Assembly (NCBI GenBank): GCA_022824865.1
Contig: JAJDZD010000077.1
Span: 1-54,521, forward strand
Direction: 5' to 3'
Length of the DNA: 54,521 nt
Source: Chloroflexota bacterium
GTDB lineage: Bacteria; Chloroflexota; UBA11872
Shown here piece by piece: positions 8,077 through 16,671 of this stretch (position 1 is its first letter; each line of letters begins with the position of its first letter). The translations under genes were made by a program, and so were the position numbers. Under the pieces are notes generated by a model, which saw nothing but the letters and a program-made list of their open reading frames with translations, searched no databases and was not told where the DNA came from.

Positions 8077-8306
8077 GCGGGACCTTTATCACGCTCGGCT
8101 TCGTATGCCTGCAGCGCCGCCCGCATGTCGTCACCTACCGCCTGCCAGTCCGCCCACATGGCAAGCGCATCCGCCCGTGCACCGGAGGCGGTGGCGTTGT
8201 ATCGATTCAACGCGCCGCCAAAGTCAAAGACGCTCGCAACCCCGGTCCAGAACGACGGCCGCGCATACCGTATCGGCGTGCGCAGCCCGTTGCGCTTGTC
8301 AGACAA
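8049..8306 (-). CDS. Small uncharacterised protein upstream of the DUF2335 gene
   Basis: An 85-aa soluble, mostly helical protein. A TTG start at 8306 is supported by a strong GGAGG 5 nt upstream. Features: a basic N-terminus (SDKRNGLRTPIRYARPSFWTG), a FDFGGALNRYNA segment, then WADWQAVGDDMRAALQAY and a Lys/Pro-rich tail. It ends 28 bp inside the DUF2335 gene. I recognise no named family. The strong ribosome site, the protein-like composition and the tight overlap argue that it is real. It is separated by 43 bp from the sugar kinase gene on the same strand. Confidence 0.65.
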   Translation of the reverse strand: MSDKRNGLRTPIRYARPSFWTGVASVFDFGGALNRYNATASGARADALAMWADWQAVGDDMRAALQAYEAERDKGPACPKTKASG

Positions 8307-8349
8307 GAAAACCTCCGTTCAATGGCCGATTTTACAGGAGTGGGAAGGC

Positions 8350-9249
8350 TCACGCCGCGTACGCTACCAACCGGCGAATGTCCTCCGCCCGCGGCATCGA
8401 GGGTTGCGCGCCCGGTGTGGCGGCGGCGAGGGCGCCGGCTGCCTGGCCCCAGCGCAGGGCGGCTTCGATGGGGTGGCCGAAGGCCAGCGACGCGGTGAAT
8501 ACGCCGCAGAAGGCATCGCCGGCGCCGGTGGTGTCCACGACGGTTGTGGGAAACGCGGGCTGGACGTGGGTCTGGCCATCGACGTGGGCGACCAGCCCGG
8601 CGCCGCCAAGCGTGACGACGCAGCCTCGGTGGGTGTGACCGGCGACGGCCTGGGCTAGCGCCGGAGGCTCGTCATTGCCTCCAGCGAGTTGCGCGGCTTC
8701 GATTTCGTTGACGACGGCAATGTCTACCGGGCTGAGATCAATCGTTCCCGCCTCATCGACCGGCGAGACGTTGAGCACGCGCAGGCCGGGTGGCGCGGCC
8801 CGGAAGGCGGCCAGCGTTGCCTGGTCCGGGACTTCGCGTTGTCCGATCACGGCGACCGGTTGAATGGCGGCGACGGCGCTTGCCACAGCTTCGGGATCGA
8901 TTTCGAAGTTGGCGCCTTCGGCCACGGCTATCGAGTTGGTACCAGCGGCGTCCACCGCGATCAGGGCCGTGCCGGTTGCGGCCGAGTCGACCCTGGCGAC
9001 GTGGGTGGTGTCCACGCCGTCGGCGGCCATGCCCCGGAGGAGATCGTCGCCGGCGGCATCGGTTCCCACGGCGCCGAGCATGCTGACGGTCGCGCCGGCG
9101 TGGGCGGCGGCCACGGCCTGGTTGGCGCCCTTGCCGCCGGCATAGCGGCCCAGGCGGCCGTGATGGACCGTTTCGCCGGGCTGTGGGATGCGCGGGACAT
9201 GGATAACGATGTCCTGGTTGATGCCGCCGACCACAGCGATGCGGGTCAT
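8350..9249 (-). CDS. PfkB-family carbohydrate kinase (ribokinase-like)
   Basis: A 299-aa ATP-dependent sugar kinase. N-terminal IAVVGGINQDIVIHVPRIPQPGET, the substrate-side GRYAGGKGANQAVAAAHAGA (PfkB signature 1), and the C-terminal DTTGAGDAFCGVF (signature 2 with the catalytic Asp). Closest in pattern to ribokinase, but the sugar is uncertain. The ATG at 9249 begins the family N-terminus and overlaps the glycosyltransferase stop by 4 bp. A longer frame to 9360 runs into that gene. It is the last gene of the folK-folC-glycosyltransferase run. Confidence 0.88.
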   Translation of the reverse strand: MTRIAVVGGINQDIVIHVPRIPQPGETVHHGRLGRYAGGKGANQAVAAAHAGATVSMLGAVGTDAAGDDLLRGMAADGVDTTHVARVDSAATGTALIAVDAAGTNSIAVAEGANFEIDPEAVASAVAAIQPVAVIGQREVPDQATLAAFRAAPPGLRVLNVSPVDEAGTIDLSPVDIAVVNEIEAAQLAGGNDEPPALAQAVAGHTHRGCVVTLGGAGLVAHVDGQTHVQPAFPTTVVDTTGAGDAFCGVFTASLAFGHPIEAALRWGQAAGALAAATPGAQPSMPRAEDIRRLVAYAA

Positions 9250-10031
9250 TGGTTTGGTCTCTCGATGCCCAGCGCCTCGAGGATGGCGAGCCGAGCGAAT
9301 TCCGGCAACGCGCGCATGCGCCGCCAGCGCCAGGGCTCCCGGGCAAGGCGATAGGTCCACTCCAGGCCGAGGCGGCGCATCGGCTCAGGGGCACGTGGAA
9401 TACGGCCCGCCAGATAGTCCAGGGTGCCCCCGACACCGATTCCGACAACCGGAGTCACGTCGCGCAAGTTGCGGTCGATCCAATGCTCCTGGGCCGGCGC
9501 GCCGTAGGCGGCCAGCACGATGTGCGGGCGGGTCGCGTGAATCACGGCCTGAGCCTCGGCGTCGCCGTCCGGGCCAGATTCGCCGACCATGGTCGTGGGC
9601 GGAATGAGGGCCGGATGGCGTCGTTGGAGTTCAGCGGCGGCCCGGTCCGCCACGCCGGGGGCCGCGCCCGCGAGCAGCAGGCGGTAGCCATGGACGGCGG
9701 CCAGGCCGGCGAGGTCGTCCACCAGGTCGACTCCGGTGACACGTTCCGAGATGGACAGGCGTCGCAGGCGGGCCGCGGCGACGATTCCCGCGCCGTCGGG
9801 GACGTTAAGGCGCGATTGTTCCAGTAGCTCGCCGTACGTCGGGTCGCGGCGTGCGCGCATGACGATCTCCGGGTTCACGGTCACGACCTGGGCGCTTTGT
9901 CGCGAAGCAAGCCAGGCGTCGATCCAGGCCACGGTCAGCGCCCGACTGATGGCGTGGACGCGCACGCCGAGGATGCGCGTTTCAAGCTCGTCGATGTAGG
10001 TGTCTGTGGCGTTGATCGTCGCAGTCCTCAT
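9246..10031 (-). CDS. WecG/TagA/CpsF-family glycosyltransferase (GT26)
   Basis: A cytoplasmic glycosyltransferase of the family that adds N-acetylmannosamine(uronic acid) or similar sugars to a lipid-linked acceptor. Visible family motifs are VVTVNPEIVMRARRDPTYGELL, the conserved Asp in LNVPDGAGIVAAARL, LLLAGAAPGVADRAA and VGIGVGGTLDYLAGRIPRAPEPMRRLGLEW. The ATG at 10031 gives 261 aa. A TTG at 10067 would add a leader without family character. It follows the GT9 gene by 51 bp and overlaps pfkB by 4 bp. With the divergent operon it probably contributes to surface polysaccharide. Confidence 0.87.
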   Translation of the reverse strand: MRTATINATDTYIDELETRILGVRVHAISRALTVAWIDAWLASRQSAQVVTVNPEIVMRARRDPTYGELLEQSRLNVPDGAGIVAAARLRRLSISERVTGVDLVDDLAGLAAVHGYRLLLAGAAPGVADRAAAELQRRHPALIPPTTMVGESGPDGDAEAQAVIHATRPHIVLAAYGAPAQEHWIDRNLRDVTPVVGIGVGGTLDYLAGRIPRAPEPMRRLGLEWTYRLAREPWRWRRMRALPEFARLAILEALGIERPNQ

Positions 10032-10082
10032 ACGGCCGGTATCCGGGCGCCTATGTTGACATAACAATTCACTGGGACGCTG

Positions 10083-11195
10083 TCAGCGAAGCAACTCGAG
10101 AACTGCGTCGCGCACGCGTTCCGGCGAGAGCCAGCGCATGCACAGCACGTCGCCGAAGCGGCACTCGGCCGGACGGTCGAAGTTGTAGCAGGGGCCGCAG
10201 GGCAGGTTGATACGCAGGGCTCGGGCTGCGGGGTCGCCGGGCCCGTGGATGGCGATGTCCGTGGGTCCGTGGAGCATGACCACGCGCCGACCCAACGCCC
10301 GCGCCAGGTGTCCGGGTCCGCTGTCAGTCGACACGACGACGTCGGCCCGGGCGAGTACGCCGATGAGTTCGTCGAGCGAGGTGCGATCGGTCAGGTCGTG
10401 GATGGCCGCGGAATTTGCCAGGAGGTCGGCCGTCGGGCGGGCGTCGGCGAGGCCGATGACGGCCAGTGCGCCCACTTTGGGTTCCAGTTCGCGAGCCAGG
10501 GTTGTCCAATGCTCGTCGGGCCAGCGCTTGGCCTCGCCGTGGGCCGCGCCGGGGTGCAGGACGACCAGGGGTTGCGGCAGGTCAGCTACCAACTCCGAGG
10601 TGCTGCCGGCCTCGACGGTGTGCCAGGCCGGATCCGCGTCGTTGATCAGCCTGGCGGCCAGCCGGGTCTCGTGTGGTCCGCCATTTCGACGGCGCCCGGG
10701 CAACGCCTGGTCGAAGCTCCAGGCCGGGGCTTCGGCGCGGTAGCCGACGCGCCAGCGCGCGCCGCTGAGCGCGACCACGGCGCCCGCGATCGGGCCGTAG
10801 ACGCTGACGGCCACGTCGAACCTGCGCGCTCGGACTGCTCGCACGACACCGATGGCCTTTGCCCAGACCCCTGGGTTCAGCACGGCCGGCCAGTGTGTGA
10901 CGGCACCGCCGTCGAATGGGATCACCTCGTCGACGGCGGGGCAGCGCCGCGCGATTGGCTGCCAGGCCGGCGGTCCCATAAACACGATGCGGGCCCGCGG
11001 CCAGCGGGCGCGCGCCGCCACAGCCGCGGAGAGGGCGTTGACCACGTCACCCATCAGGTCGAATCGCACGATCAGCACGCTTTCGGGGGCCGCGGGCAGA
11101 CTTCGCCGGCCGCCCATCAGCCGTCGCAGCCCGAAGCCGAGGCTTAGCAACAGCCATAGCCCGTGTCCAAGCCAGGTTCGGGTTCGGCGCTTCAT
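10083..11195 (-). CDS. Glycosyltransferase family 9 (heptosyltransferase-like)
   Basis: An ADP-heptose:LPS heptosyltransferase-like enzyme (370 aa). It has VLIVRFDLMGDVVNALSAAVAARARWP near the N-terminus, the donor-side VVLHPGAAHGEAKRWP, the C-terminal VVSTDSGPGHLARALG, and MLHGPTDIAIHGPGD. A Cys-containing end (LPCGPCYNFDRPAECRFGDVLCM) is common in family members. A hydrophobic N-terminal stretch (WLLLSLGFGL) may associate with the membrane. The ATG at 11195 overlaps the stop of the DUF1992 gene by 4 bp. The sugar need not be heptose. Confidence 0.87.
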   Translation of the reverse strand: MKRRTRTWLGHGLWLLLSLGFGLRRLMGGRRSLPAAPESVLIVRFDLMGDVVNALSAAVAARARWPRARIVFMGPPAWQPIARRCPAVDEVIPFDGGAVTHWPAVLNPGVWAKAIGVVRAVRARRFDVAVSVYGPIAGAVVALSGARWRVGYRAEAPAWSFDQALPGRRRNGGPHETRLAARLINDADPAWHTVEAGSTSELVADLPQPLVVLHPGAAHGEAKRWPDEHWTTLARELEPKVGALAVIGLADARPTADLLANSAAIHDLTDRTSLDELIGVLARADVVVSTDSGPGHLARALGRRVVMLHGPTDIAIHGPGDPAARALRINLPCGPCYNFDRPAECRFGDVLCMRWLSPERVRDAVLELLR

Positions 11196-11707
11196 TGGGC
11201 GTGGTCGTCCTGGGTGCACTCGGGCCAGGGCCAGGCGGCGTCGAAGCGTTCGAGAAAGGTCGACGCCCGGAACATCACGCGCTGCGCCCCGTCCGGCGCG
11301 GTGGCCGCCAGCTTGTCGGCCTTCTGTCGAGCTTCGTCAAGCTGACGTTGGAATTCGCGTCGCTGGCGAAGGTGCATTGTCCTGGCGCTCTTGAAGGCGT
11401 CCTTGAAGTCCGCCGCTCGTCCGGACACCAGGGTCTCCCGCAGGTCGCGCATGCGGCGCTCGTGCCGCGCGAGGTGGCGGCGCAGGTCATCCAGCGCCTG
11501 CTCCACCTCGCCGGCAAGAGCGATCCAGGGCGGCGACAGGTTCGCGTCGCGCATCATCCGGAACGCCAGCCTGAGGTCCGCCGGCACGTTGGGATCGTCC
11601 GGCGTGAGCCTGAGCGGCTTGCCGCGCCCGGCGGTGCGCTCGAACAGTCCGGCGGCGGCGGCCTCGTCGAGCTTTCGACGGGCTCTTCGGTCCGGGGGTG
11701 TTTCCAT
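11192..11707 (-). CDS. DUF1992 (DnaJC28-like) domain protein
   Basis: A 171-aa protein. The N-terminal 60 residues match the DUF1992/DnaJ-homologue-28 conserved domain: AAAAGLFERTAGRGKPLRLTPDDPNVPADLRLAFRMMRDANLSPPWI. The remainder is a long Arg/Gln-rich coiled helix (about 70-135) and a short C-terminal tail. No J-domain HPD motif is present. It starts 2 bp after folC and overlaps the GT9 gene by 4 bp, so it belongs to the operon although its role is unknown. Confidence 0.8.
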   Translation of the reverse strand: METPPDRRARRKLDEAAAAGLFERTAGRGKPLRLTPDDPNVPADLRLAFRMMRDANLSPPWIALAGEVEQALDDLRRHLARHERRMRDLRETLVSGRAADFKDAFKSARTMHLRQRREFQRQLDEARQKADKLAATAPDGAQRVMFRASTFLERFDAAWPWPECTQDDHAQ

Positions 11708-11709
11708 CG

Positions 11710-13065
11710 CTAACCGGCGACCGGCACGGGCGGATCGTTTTCGACCGGCACTCCGGCGGCCGCTCGAATGTCGGCGGCGACCGCCAGGCTCCCGATGGCG
11801 AGCACGGCCTGCCCAGGTCGGGCGGCGTCGCGCGCCAGGGTGAGTGCGTTTGCCGCGCCAGGGGCCGCTGTCGCGCCAACGGGCCCGTCAAGCTGGTTCA
11901 GGACTTCGCTGGCCGGCATGCCTCGCGGGTGTTGCGGTTGGATGACCAAGAGACGGGTTGCGAAGGGGCGCAGCGCCTCGGCCATGTGGCGGACCGACTT
12001 GTCACGCAGGGCGCCGAAGATTACCGGGCCGCGTTGCAGGTTGAGTTGCCGGCGCAGCGTATCCACCACGACGGCAACGGCCTCAACCGTGTGCGCCCCG
12101 TCCACGACAACCGGCGGATCGTTGGCCACCAGTTCTAAGCGGGCGGGCCAGCGCGCGGCGCCGAAACCCGCGCGAATTGCATCTCGCGGAATGGCAACGC
12201 CGCGGTGGGCGAGCGCACGACAGATGGCATAGGCCACGCCAGCGTTGCTCGCCTGATGCGACCCAGCGAGGCCCAGCGGCAAGGCGTCGCCAGAGATCGG
12301 ATCGCGGGCCACCGTCACGGCGCGACCGTTGCGCCAGCCGGCCGATCCGTCGGTTGCCAACGCCGGCACGACCTGGACGGCAGCCCCGGCCGTCTCCGCC
12401 ACGCCGCAAATGGCGTCCACGACCTCTGGCGACTGGTCGCTGACCAGCATTGGTACGCCCGGCTTGGCGATGGCGGCTTTTTCCCTGGCGATTTCGGGCA
12501 GCGTGTCGCCGAGCAGGCGCGTGTGCTCGCGCACGATGGTGGTGACGGCCGTGACATCGGGTGTCACGACGTTGGTGGCGTCGAGCCGCCCGCCGAGCCC
12601 GACCTCCAGGATTGCCAGGTCCACCTCCTTCATTCGAAACCAGGCCAGGGCCATTGCCGTGCTGATCTCAAACGTGGTGGGTGGGCCCAGCGTTTCGTCG
12701 GCGGTCCGCTCCACAGCCGCTCGCATCCGATCAACGAGGCGCGCAAACGAAGGCGGGTCGATGGGCTGTCCGTCAATCTGAAAGCGCTCGCGAAAACTGT
12801 GCAGATGCGGCTGGGTATACAGGCCGGTGCGCAAACCGGCGGCCTCGGCGGCTGAAGCAACCAGCGCGCATACGCTGCCCTTGCCCTTGCTTCCTGCTAC
12901 GTGCGTGACTCGCAGGCCGTGGTGCGGGTTGCCGAGGTCGGCAAGCAGCCGCGCGGTGCGTTCCAGTCCGTGTCCAAATGGCGGTCCGCCACCAAGTCCC
13001 GTTCCGCGCTCGAAGTCGGCGTAGTTGTAGAGCCAGGCCAGCGCGTCGGCGTAGGTATCCGGCAT
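11710..13065 (-). CDS. folC: Folylpolyglutamate synthase / dihydrofolate synthase
   Basis: Adds L-Glu to dihydropteroate and/or extends folate polyglutamate tails, using ATP. A Mur-ligase-type fold (451 aa): LERTARLLADLGNPHHG, the P-loop VTHVAGSKGKGS (58-64), TGLYTQPHLHSFRERFQIDG, then LAILEVGLGGRLDATNVVTPDVTAVTTI and a C-terminal VVDGAHTVEAVAVVV. It lies 7 bp after folK in one transcription unit. Whether it has dihydrofolate synthase activity cannot be read from these motifs alone. Confidence 0.93.
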   Translation of the reverse strand: MPDTYADALAWLYNYADFERGTGLGGGPPFGHGLERTARLLADLGNPHHGLRVTHVAGSKGKGSVCALVASAAEAAGLRTGLYTQPHLHSFRERFQIDGQPIDPPSFARLVDRMRAAVERTADETLGPPTTFEISTAMALAWFRMKEVDLAILEVGLGGRLDATNVVTPDVTAVTTIVREHTRLLGDTLPEIAREKAAIAKPGVPMLVSDQSPEVVDAICGVAETAGAAVQVVPALATDGSAGWRNGRAVTVARDPISGDALPLGLAGSHQASNAGVAYAICRALAHRGVAIPRDAIRAGFGAARWPARLELVANDPPVVVDGAHTVEAVAVVVDTLRRQLNLQRGPVIFGALRDKSVRHMAEALRPFATRLLVIQPQHPRGMPASEVLNQLDGPVGATAAPGAANALTLARDAARPGQAVLAIGSLAVAADIRAAAGVPVENDPPVPVAG

Positions 13066-13072
13066 TGGCCGA

Positions 13073-13576
13073 TTATCGCGAAGCCAGGAGAGATTCCGGC
13101 GGAAACGCTCGCTTGACGCCGTCGCGGCCGATCCGTCTGTTCAACGAGCTCACTGGGGCGTCGGCACCGGGAAGTACCAGGTCGGGTGCCAGATCGGCCA
13201 GTGGCGTGAGCACGAAGCCCCGCTGGGCGAAGGCTGCATGCGGAATTTGCAAGCGCGGCGTCGCGACCACCAGGTCTCCGAAGGCAATGATGTCAAGATC
13301 GAGTTGGCGCGGTCCGAGTCTTGGGCCAGGTCGCCGGCCAGCGGCGAACTCGAGCGATTTTGCCCAAAAGAACAGCCGCAGCGGACCATCGGTGGTTTCT
13401 CCGCGCACGGCCGCGTTCAGAAACGGCGGCTGTGTGAGCACTCCTACGGGTCTCGTCTCATAGACGTACGAAACCTCAACGCTTAGGAGCACCGACCGGA
13501 GACCATCCACGGCCCTGCGAAGATGCGCCAGGCGGTCGCCGACGTTGGAGCCAAGGCCGATCAGCACGTCCGTCAC
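13073..13576 (-). CDS. folK: 2-amino-4-hydroxy-6-hydroxymethyldihydropteridine pyrophosphokinase
   Basis: Transfers pyrophosphate from ATP to 6-hydroxymethyl-dihydropterin in folate synthesis (167 aa). Family motifs: DVLIGLGSNVGDRLAHLRRAV, VSYVYETRPVGVLTQPPFLNAAV, and the metal/ATP-binding GPRQLDLDII (usual form GPRxLDIDLL). A longer frame reaches 13639, but the GTG at 13576 begins exactly at the family N-terminus and has GGTGG about 9 nt upstream. It is the first gene of the folK-folC-glycan run and is divergent from the O-antigen ligase operon. Confidence 0.92.
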   Translation of the reverse strand: MTDVLIGLGSNVGDRLAHLRRAVDGLRSVLLSVEVSYVYETRPVGVLTQPPFLNAAVRGETTDGPLRLFFWAKSLEFAAGRRPGPRLGPRQLDLDIIAFGDLVVATPRLQIPHAAFAQRGFVLTPLADLAPDLVLPGADAPVSSLNRRIGRDGVKRAFPPESLLASR

Positions 13577-13775
13577 CCGGTTATTCCACCGATGGTTGGT
13601 TGACCACGCCGCCAATTCTCCTGCGCCGGACGGCGCCAATCGACCGCTGACTGGTTAGGCTCGCCGGTTTGCGAAACAACGTACGATTTGGCCCGTTTCC
13701 CTGACATGGCGACCGTAGTTTGATTCGTCACGCGAGCAAGCCGGGCACGCGTATCCGAGATTCCGGATCTCCGCG

Positions 13776-15647
13776 GTGACCGACATCACAGGATTGGGCC
13801 TCACGGGATCGCGGCTGAGCTGGCGCCCTGCGATAGGCAGCGCGGGGTTGGTGCTTGGTTCGCTGTTGGTCGTTCTGCCGGTGGCGCTGGCGGGGTCGGA
13901 CACGTCATGGGTCCGCGCGGCACCACTAGCCGCGGGGGCGCTGCTGGCGGGCGCTGCGGGGTTGGGGGTGCGCTTCCGGCACGCTCGAGATCGCCGCCTG
14001 GAGATCGCGCTGGCGGCCGCGGCAGCGACGCTGGGTATCACCGGCGTTCTGATTCAGGTCGGGCTGCTGGCGGCGGTCGCTTGCCTGGCGCTGATTGGTC
14101 CTTTGTCGGTCGGGGCGGTGTTGTGGCGTGCTCGAGGTGCGGCAGCGGTCACTCGCCGCCGGGTTGATTTGCGGCATTTCGGGTTTGGTGGCGCGGCGTG
14201 GCCGGGTGCCCTGGGATCGGCGGCGCTGGGCGCAGTTGTCGTGGGACTGGCCCTGACGGCCGCGATTGCGGGACCGCTGCCGACGCTGGCGCTCACGGCC
14301 GGGTTGCTCGTGGCGGTCGCGGCAGTGATTCTCCGCCTTGTTCTGCCGACGTTCGACGCGCGAGCGGCGGTTGCGGTGCTAGTGGCGCTGGCCATTGGAG
14401 CCGTCCCGTTTCGCGGACTGGCCGAGATTCAGGTCAGCGGCATCGCGTTAGGGGCGACGGATGTCCTGCTGGTTGGGGCGCTGACCGTCTGGCTGTTCGG
14501 TCAGGGCGCCCGAGCTCGAGGGTCCCTACCAACCTACACGCTCGGGCTGCTGGTCTTTGCCGGCTGGCTGATGATTACGGCACTGGCAGCGGTAAATCCG
14601 GCGCCGGTGCTCAAGGAAGCTCTGAAGTGGCTGCAGATTGCCGTGGCGCTGGTGATTCTGACGGACCTGATGCGGGAGCCGTCGGGCCGCCGAATCGTGG
14701 CCTGGACCGTTGGCACGGCCGTACTCCTGCAGGCCGGATTGGGACTGGTCCAGACGGCGGCGGCGGCCGGCCCCGCTGGATTCGTCGTGGGCGGCGTCCT
14801 GCGGGCGTATGGAACCTTCGATCAACCAAATCCATACGGGGGTTACCTGGGTATTCACCTGCCGCTTATCCTGGCCGCCGCCATCTATGCGCGCGGCTCG
14901 CGGCGGCGGTGGCTGGTGCTGTTGGGAATCGTCGTAGTGGCGGCCATCGTGGCCAGCCGGTCACGGGGCGCGTGGCTTGGCGTTGGCGCGAGTTCGCTGG
15001 TCGTGGCGCTGGCAGCCGGTCGTCAGGCGTCGCTCCGGGTGCGCAGCCTGTTGATGCTGGCAGCTGCCGCGGTGCTGGTTGTCGCGCTTGCGCTCCTTGG
15101 CGGGGCGTTCGAGCGGACGCTGCCGCCCGATATCTCGCGGATGTTGCAAGGCGAGCACCCGGTGGACGACGTTGTGCGTGACCGCGCGCACGATGACTTC
15201 GCCATCGCGCAACGGGTAGCACACTGGGCGGCGGGCTGGCGGATGTTTGAGGACAGGCCCCTACTCGGCGTTGGCGCCGGGAACTTTGACGATGCCTACC
15301 GCGCCTACGCGTTGCAGCCGTTCGACGAGCCGCTTGGGCACGCGCACAATGTCGCGCTGAACTTTGGCGCCGAGGCTGGCTTGCCCGGCATGCTGGTGTT
15401 CGCAGGCCTCAGCCTGTGGGCGTTGGGTATCGCCGTGGCCACGGTGCGCCGGGCGCGCGGCGGGGCGTTCGAGTGGAGCGGTGTTGGCGCGCTGGGCGCC
15501 CTGGTCGGCTTTGCGACCCATAACCTGGTGGACAGTCTGTTTGTGAGCGGTATGGGGATCGTGTTCGCGTTGATCCTGGCGCTTATGCTGGCGGTTCCGG
15601 TGCGGCCGCGCGGCTCAGCCATGACTGCACGACGGGCGACGGCGTGA
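13776..15647 (+). CDS. O-antigen ligase/polymerase-like membrane protein
   Basis: A 623-aa integral membrane protein with more than ten hydrophobic helices. It has the Wzy_C/O-antigen-ligase hallmark: YGTFDQPNPYGGYLGIHLPLI (middle), ASRSRGAWLGVG, then a periplasmic loop ending LLGVGAGNFDDAYRAY and GHAHNVALNFGAEAGLPG, with the conserved His-Asn. It would transfer or polymerise lipid-linked glycan on the outer face of the membrane. GTG start at 13776; no strong Shine-Dalgarno is seen. The next gene starts in a GTGA overlap. Confidence 0.85.
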   Translation: MTDITGLGLTGSRLSWRPAIGSAGLVLGSLLVVLPVALAGSDTSWVRAAPLAAGALLAGAAGLGVRFRHARDRRLEIALAAAAATLGITGVLIQVGLLAAVACLALIGPLSVGAVLWRARGAAAVTRRRVDLRHFGFGGAAWPGALGSAALGAVVVGLALTAAIAGPLPTLALTAGLLVAVAAVILRLVLPTFDARAAVAVLVALAIGAVPFRGLAEIQVSGIALGATDVLLVGALTVWLFGQGARARGSLPTYTLGLLVFAGWLMITALAAVNPAPVLKEALKWLQIAVALVILTDLMREPSGRRIVAWTVGTAVLLQAGLGLVQTAAAAGPAGFVVGGVLRAYGTFDQPNPYGGYLGIHLPLILAAAIYARGSRRRWLVLLGIVVVAAIVASRSRGAWLGVGASSLVVALAAGRQASLRVRSLLMLAAAAVLVVALALLGGAFERTLPPDISRMLQGEHPVDDVVRDRAHDDFAIAQRVAHWAAGWRMFEDRPLLGVGAGNFDDAYRAYALQPFDEPLGHAHNVALNFGAEAGLPGMLVFAGLSLWALGIAVATVRRARGGAFEWSGVGALGALVGFATHNLVDSLFVSGMGIVFALILALMLAVPVRPRGSAMTARRATA

Positions 15648-16669
15648 CCGAGAGGGGAACCGAGGTTGCCGAGTCGGTCGCGGATCCGACGCGGACCGAT
15701 CTTCGACGGCGATTCCTCAGCTCGCGAACCCTTGTCAGCTTCCTGGTCGCCGGCGCGCTGTTGGCGCTGACCTGGATTTTGGCCGACCTGCGGCTCGAGG
15801 ACATCGTGTCGCGCATCCGGTCGGCTAATCCATGGCTGATCGTCCTGGCCTACGTCGTATTTGCGCTGACCTTCCCGATTCGCACGCTCAGGTGGCGAAT
15901 TCTGCTGACCAATGCGGTGCACCGGGAAGACGTGACACCGCACTACCGAATGCGCGATCTCGCGCAAATTCTCTACATCTCGTGGTTCGTGAACGGCGTG
16001 GTGCCGGCCAAGCTGGGCGACATCTATCGGGCCTACATGGCGCGGGCGAATTACGGCACGTCGCTTACGCGCACCCTAGGAACCATCTTCTCGGAGCGCG
16101 TATTTGACGTAGGCGCGCTGATCATCATGGTTATGGCGTCGGCCGCCTGGATTGCCAGGTCGCCCGAGACCAGCGAAGACGTGGGGCGCATCCTGGCCGT
16201 CGCGGCGTTGGCGCTGGCGGTGCTGGCGCTGGGCGTGCTGTTCCTGCTGGTGTTTGGCACGCCGATATTCGCGCGGTTGCCGCAGTCGGCCGCCGCCATC
16301 TACGAACGCTTTCACAGCGGCGTCTTCGATAGCTGGACCTGGCGCACGGGTCCGTTTCTGTGGCTGGCGAGCTTTGCCATCTGGTCCGTTGAAATGGTGC
16401 GCCTGGCCATAGTTATGCGGGCGCTGGGACTGGAGCTAAATCCGGCCGAAATCGTGTTCGTGGGCACGGCGGCTTCGCTGCTGCTGGCCGTTCCGACGCC
16501 GGGCGGCCTGGGTGCGGTCGAGGGCGGTCTGCTGGGCTTGATGCGGCTGATCGGGGTTGGGGGCGGCGTGGCCGGGGCGGTGGCGATTGTCGACCGGGTC
16601 ATCACGTACTGGTCGGTCATCCTGACCGGCGGCCTGTTGTTCGTGTTCACCCGACTCAAGCGCCGCTAG
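15644..16669 (+). CDS. UPF0104/LPG_synthase_TM-family membrane protein
   Basis: A 341-aa polytopic protein of the lysylphosphatidylglycerol-synthase transmembrane family (UPF0104/AglD-like). Hallmarks are WFVNGVVPAKLGDIYRAYMA and the C-terminal LAVPTPGGLGAVEGGLLG. Seven to eight helices are apparent. Family members are implicated in lipid or lipid-linked sugar translocation, and glycan-cluster context favours such a role. There is no MprF catalytic domain, so aminoacyl-lipid synthesis is unlikely. The start overlaps the previous stop by 4 bp. Confidence 0.82.
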   Translation: MTERGTEVAESVADPTRTDLRRRFLSSRTLVSFLVAGALLALTWILADLRLEDIVSRIRSANPWLIVLAYVVFALTFPIRTLRWRILLTNAVHREDVTPHYRMRDLAQILYISWFVNGVVPAKLGDIYRAYMARANYGTSLTRTLGTIFSERVFDVGALIIMVMASAAWIARSPETSEDVGRILAVAALALAVLALGVLFLLVFGTPIFARLPQSAAAIYERFHSGVFDSWTWRTGPFLWLASFAIWSVEMVRLAIVMRALGLELNPAEIVFVGTAASLLLAVPTPGGLGAVEGGLLGLMRLIGVGGGVAGAVAIVDRVITYWSVILTGGLLFVFTRLKRR

Positions 16670-16671
16670 CC

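Noticed and set aside
13655..14041. Minus-strand ORF ending in a Cys-containing tail (CPACSRDESNYG)
   Set aside because: It extends into the O-antigen ligase gene in antisense and has no sensible start or ribosome site.
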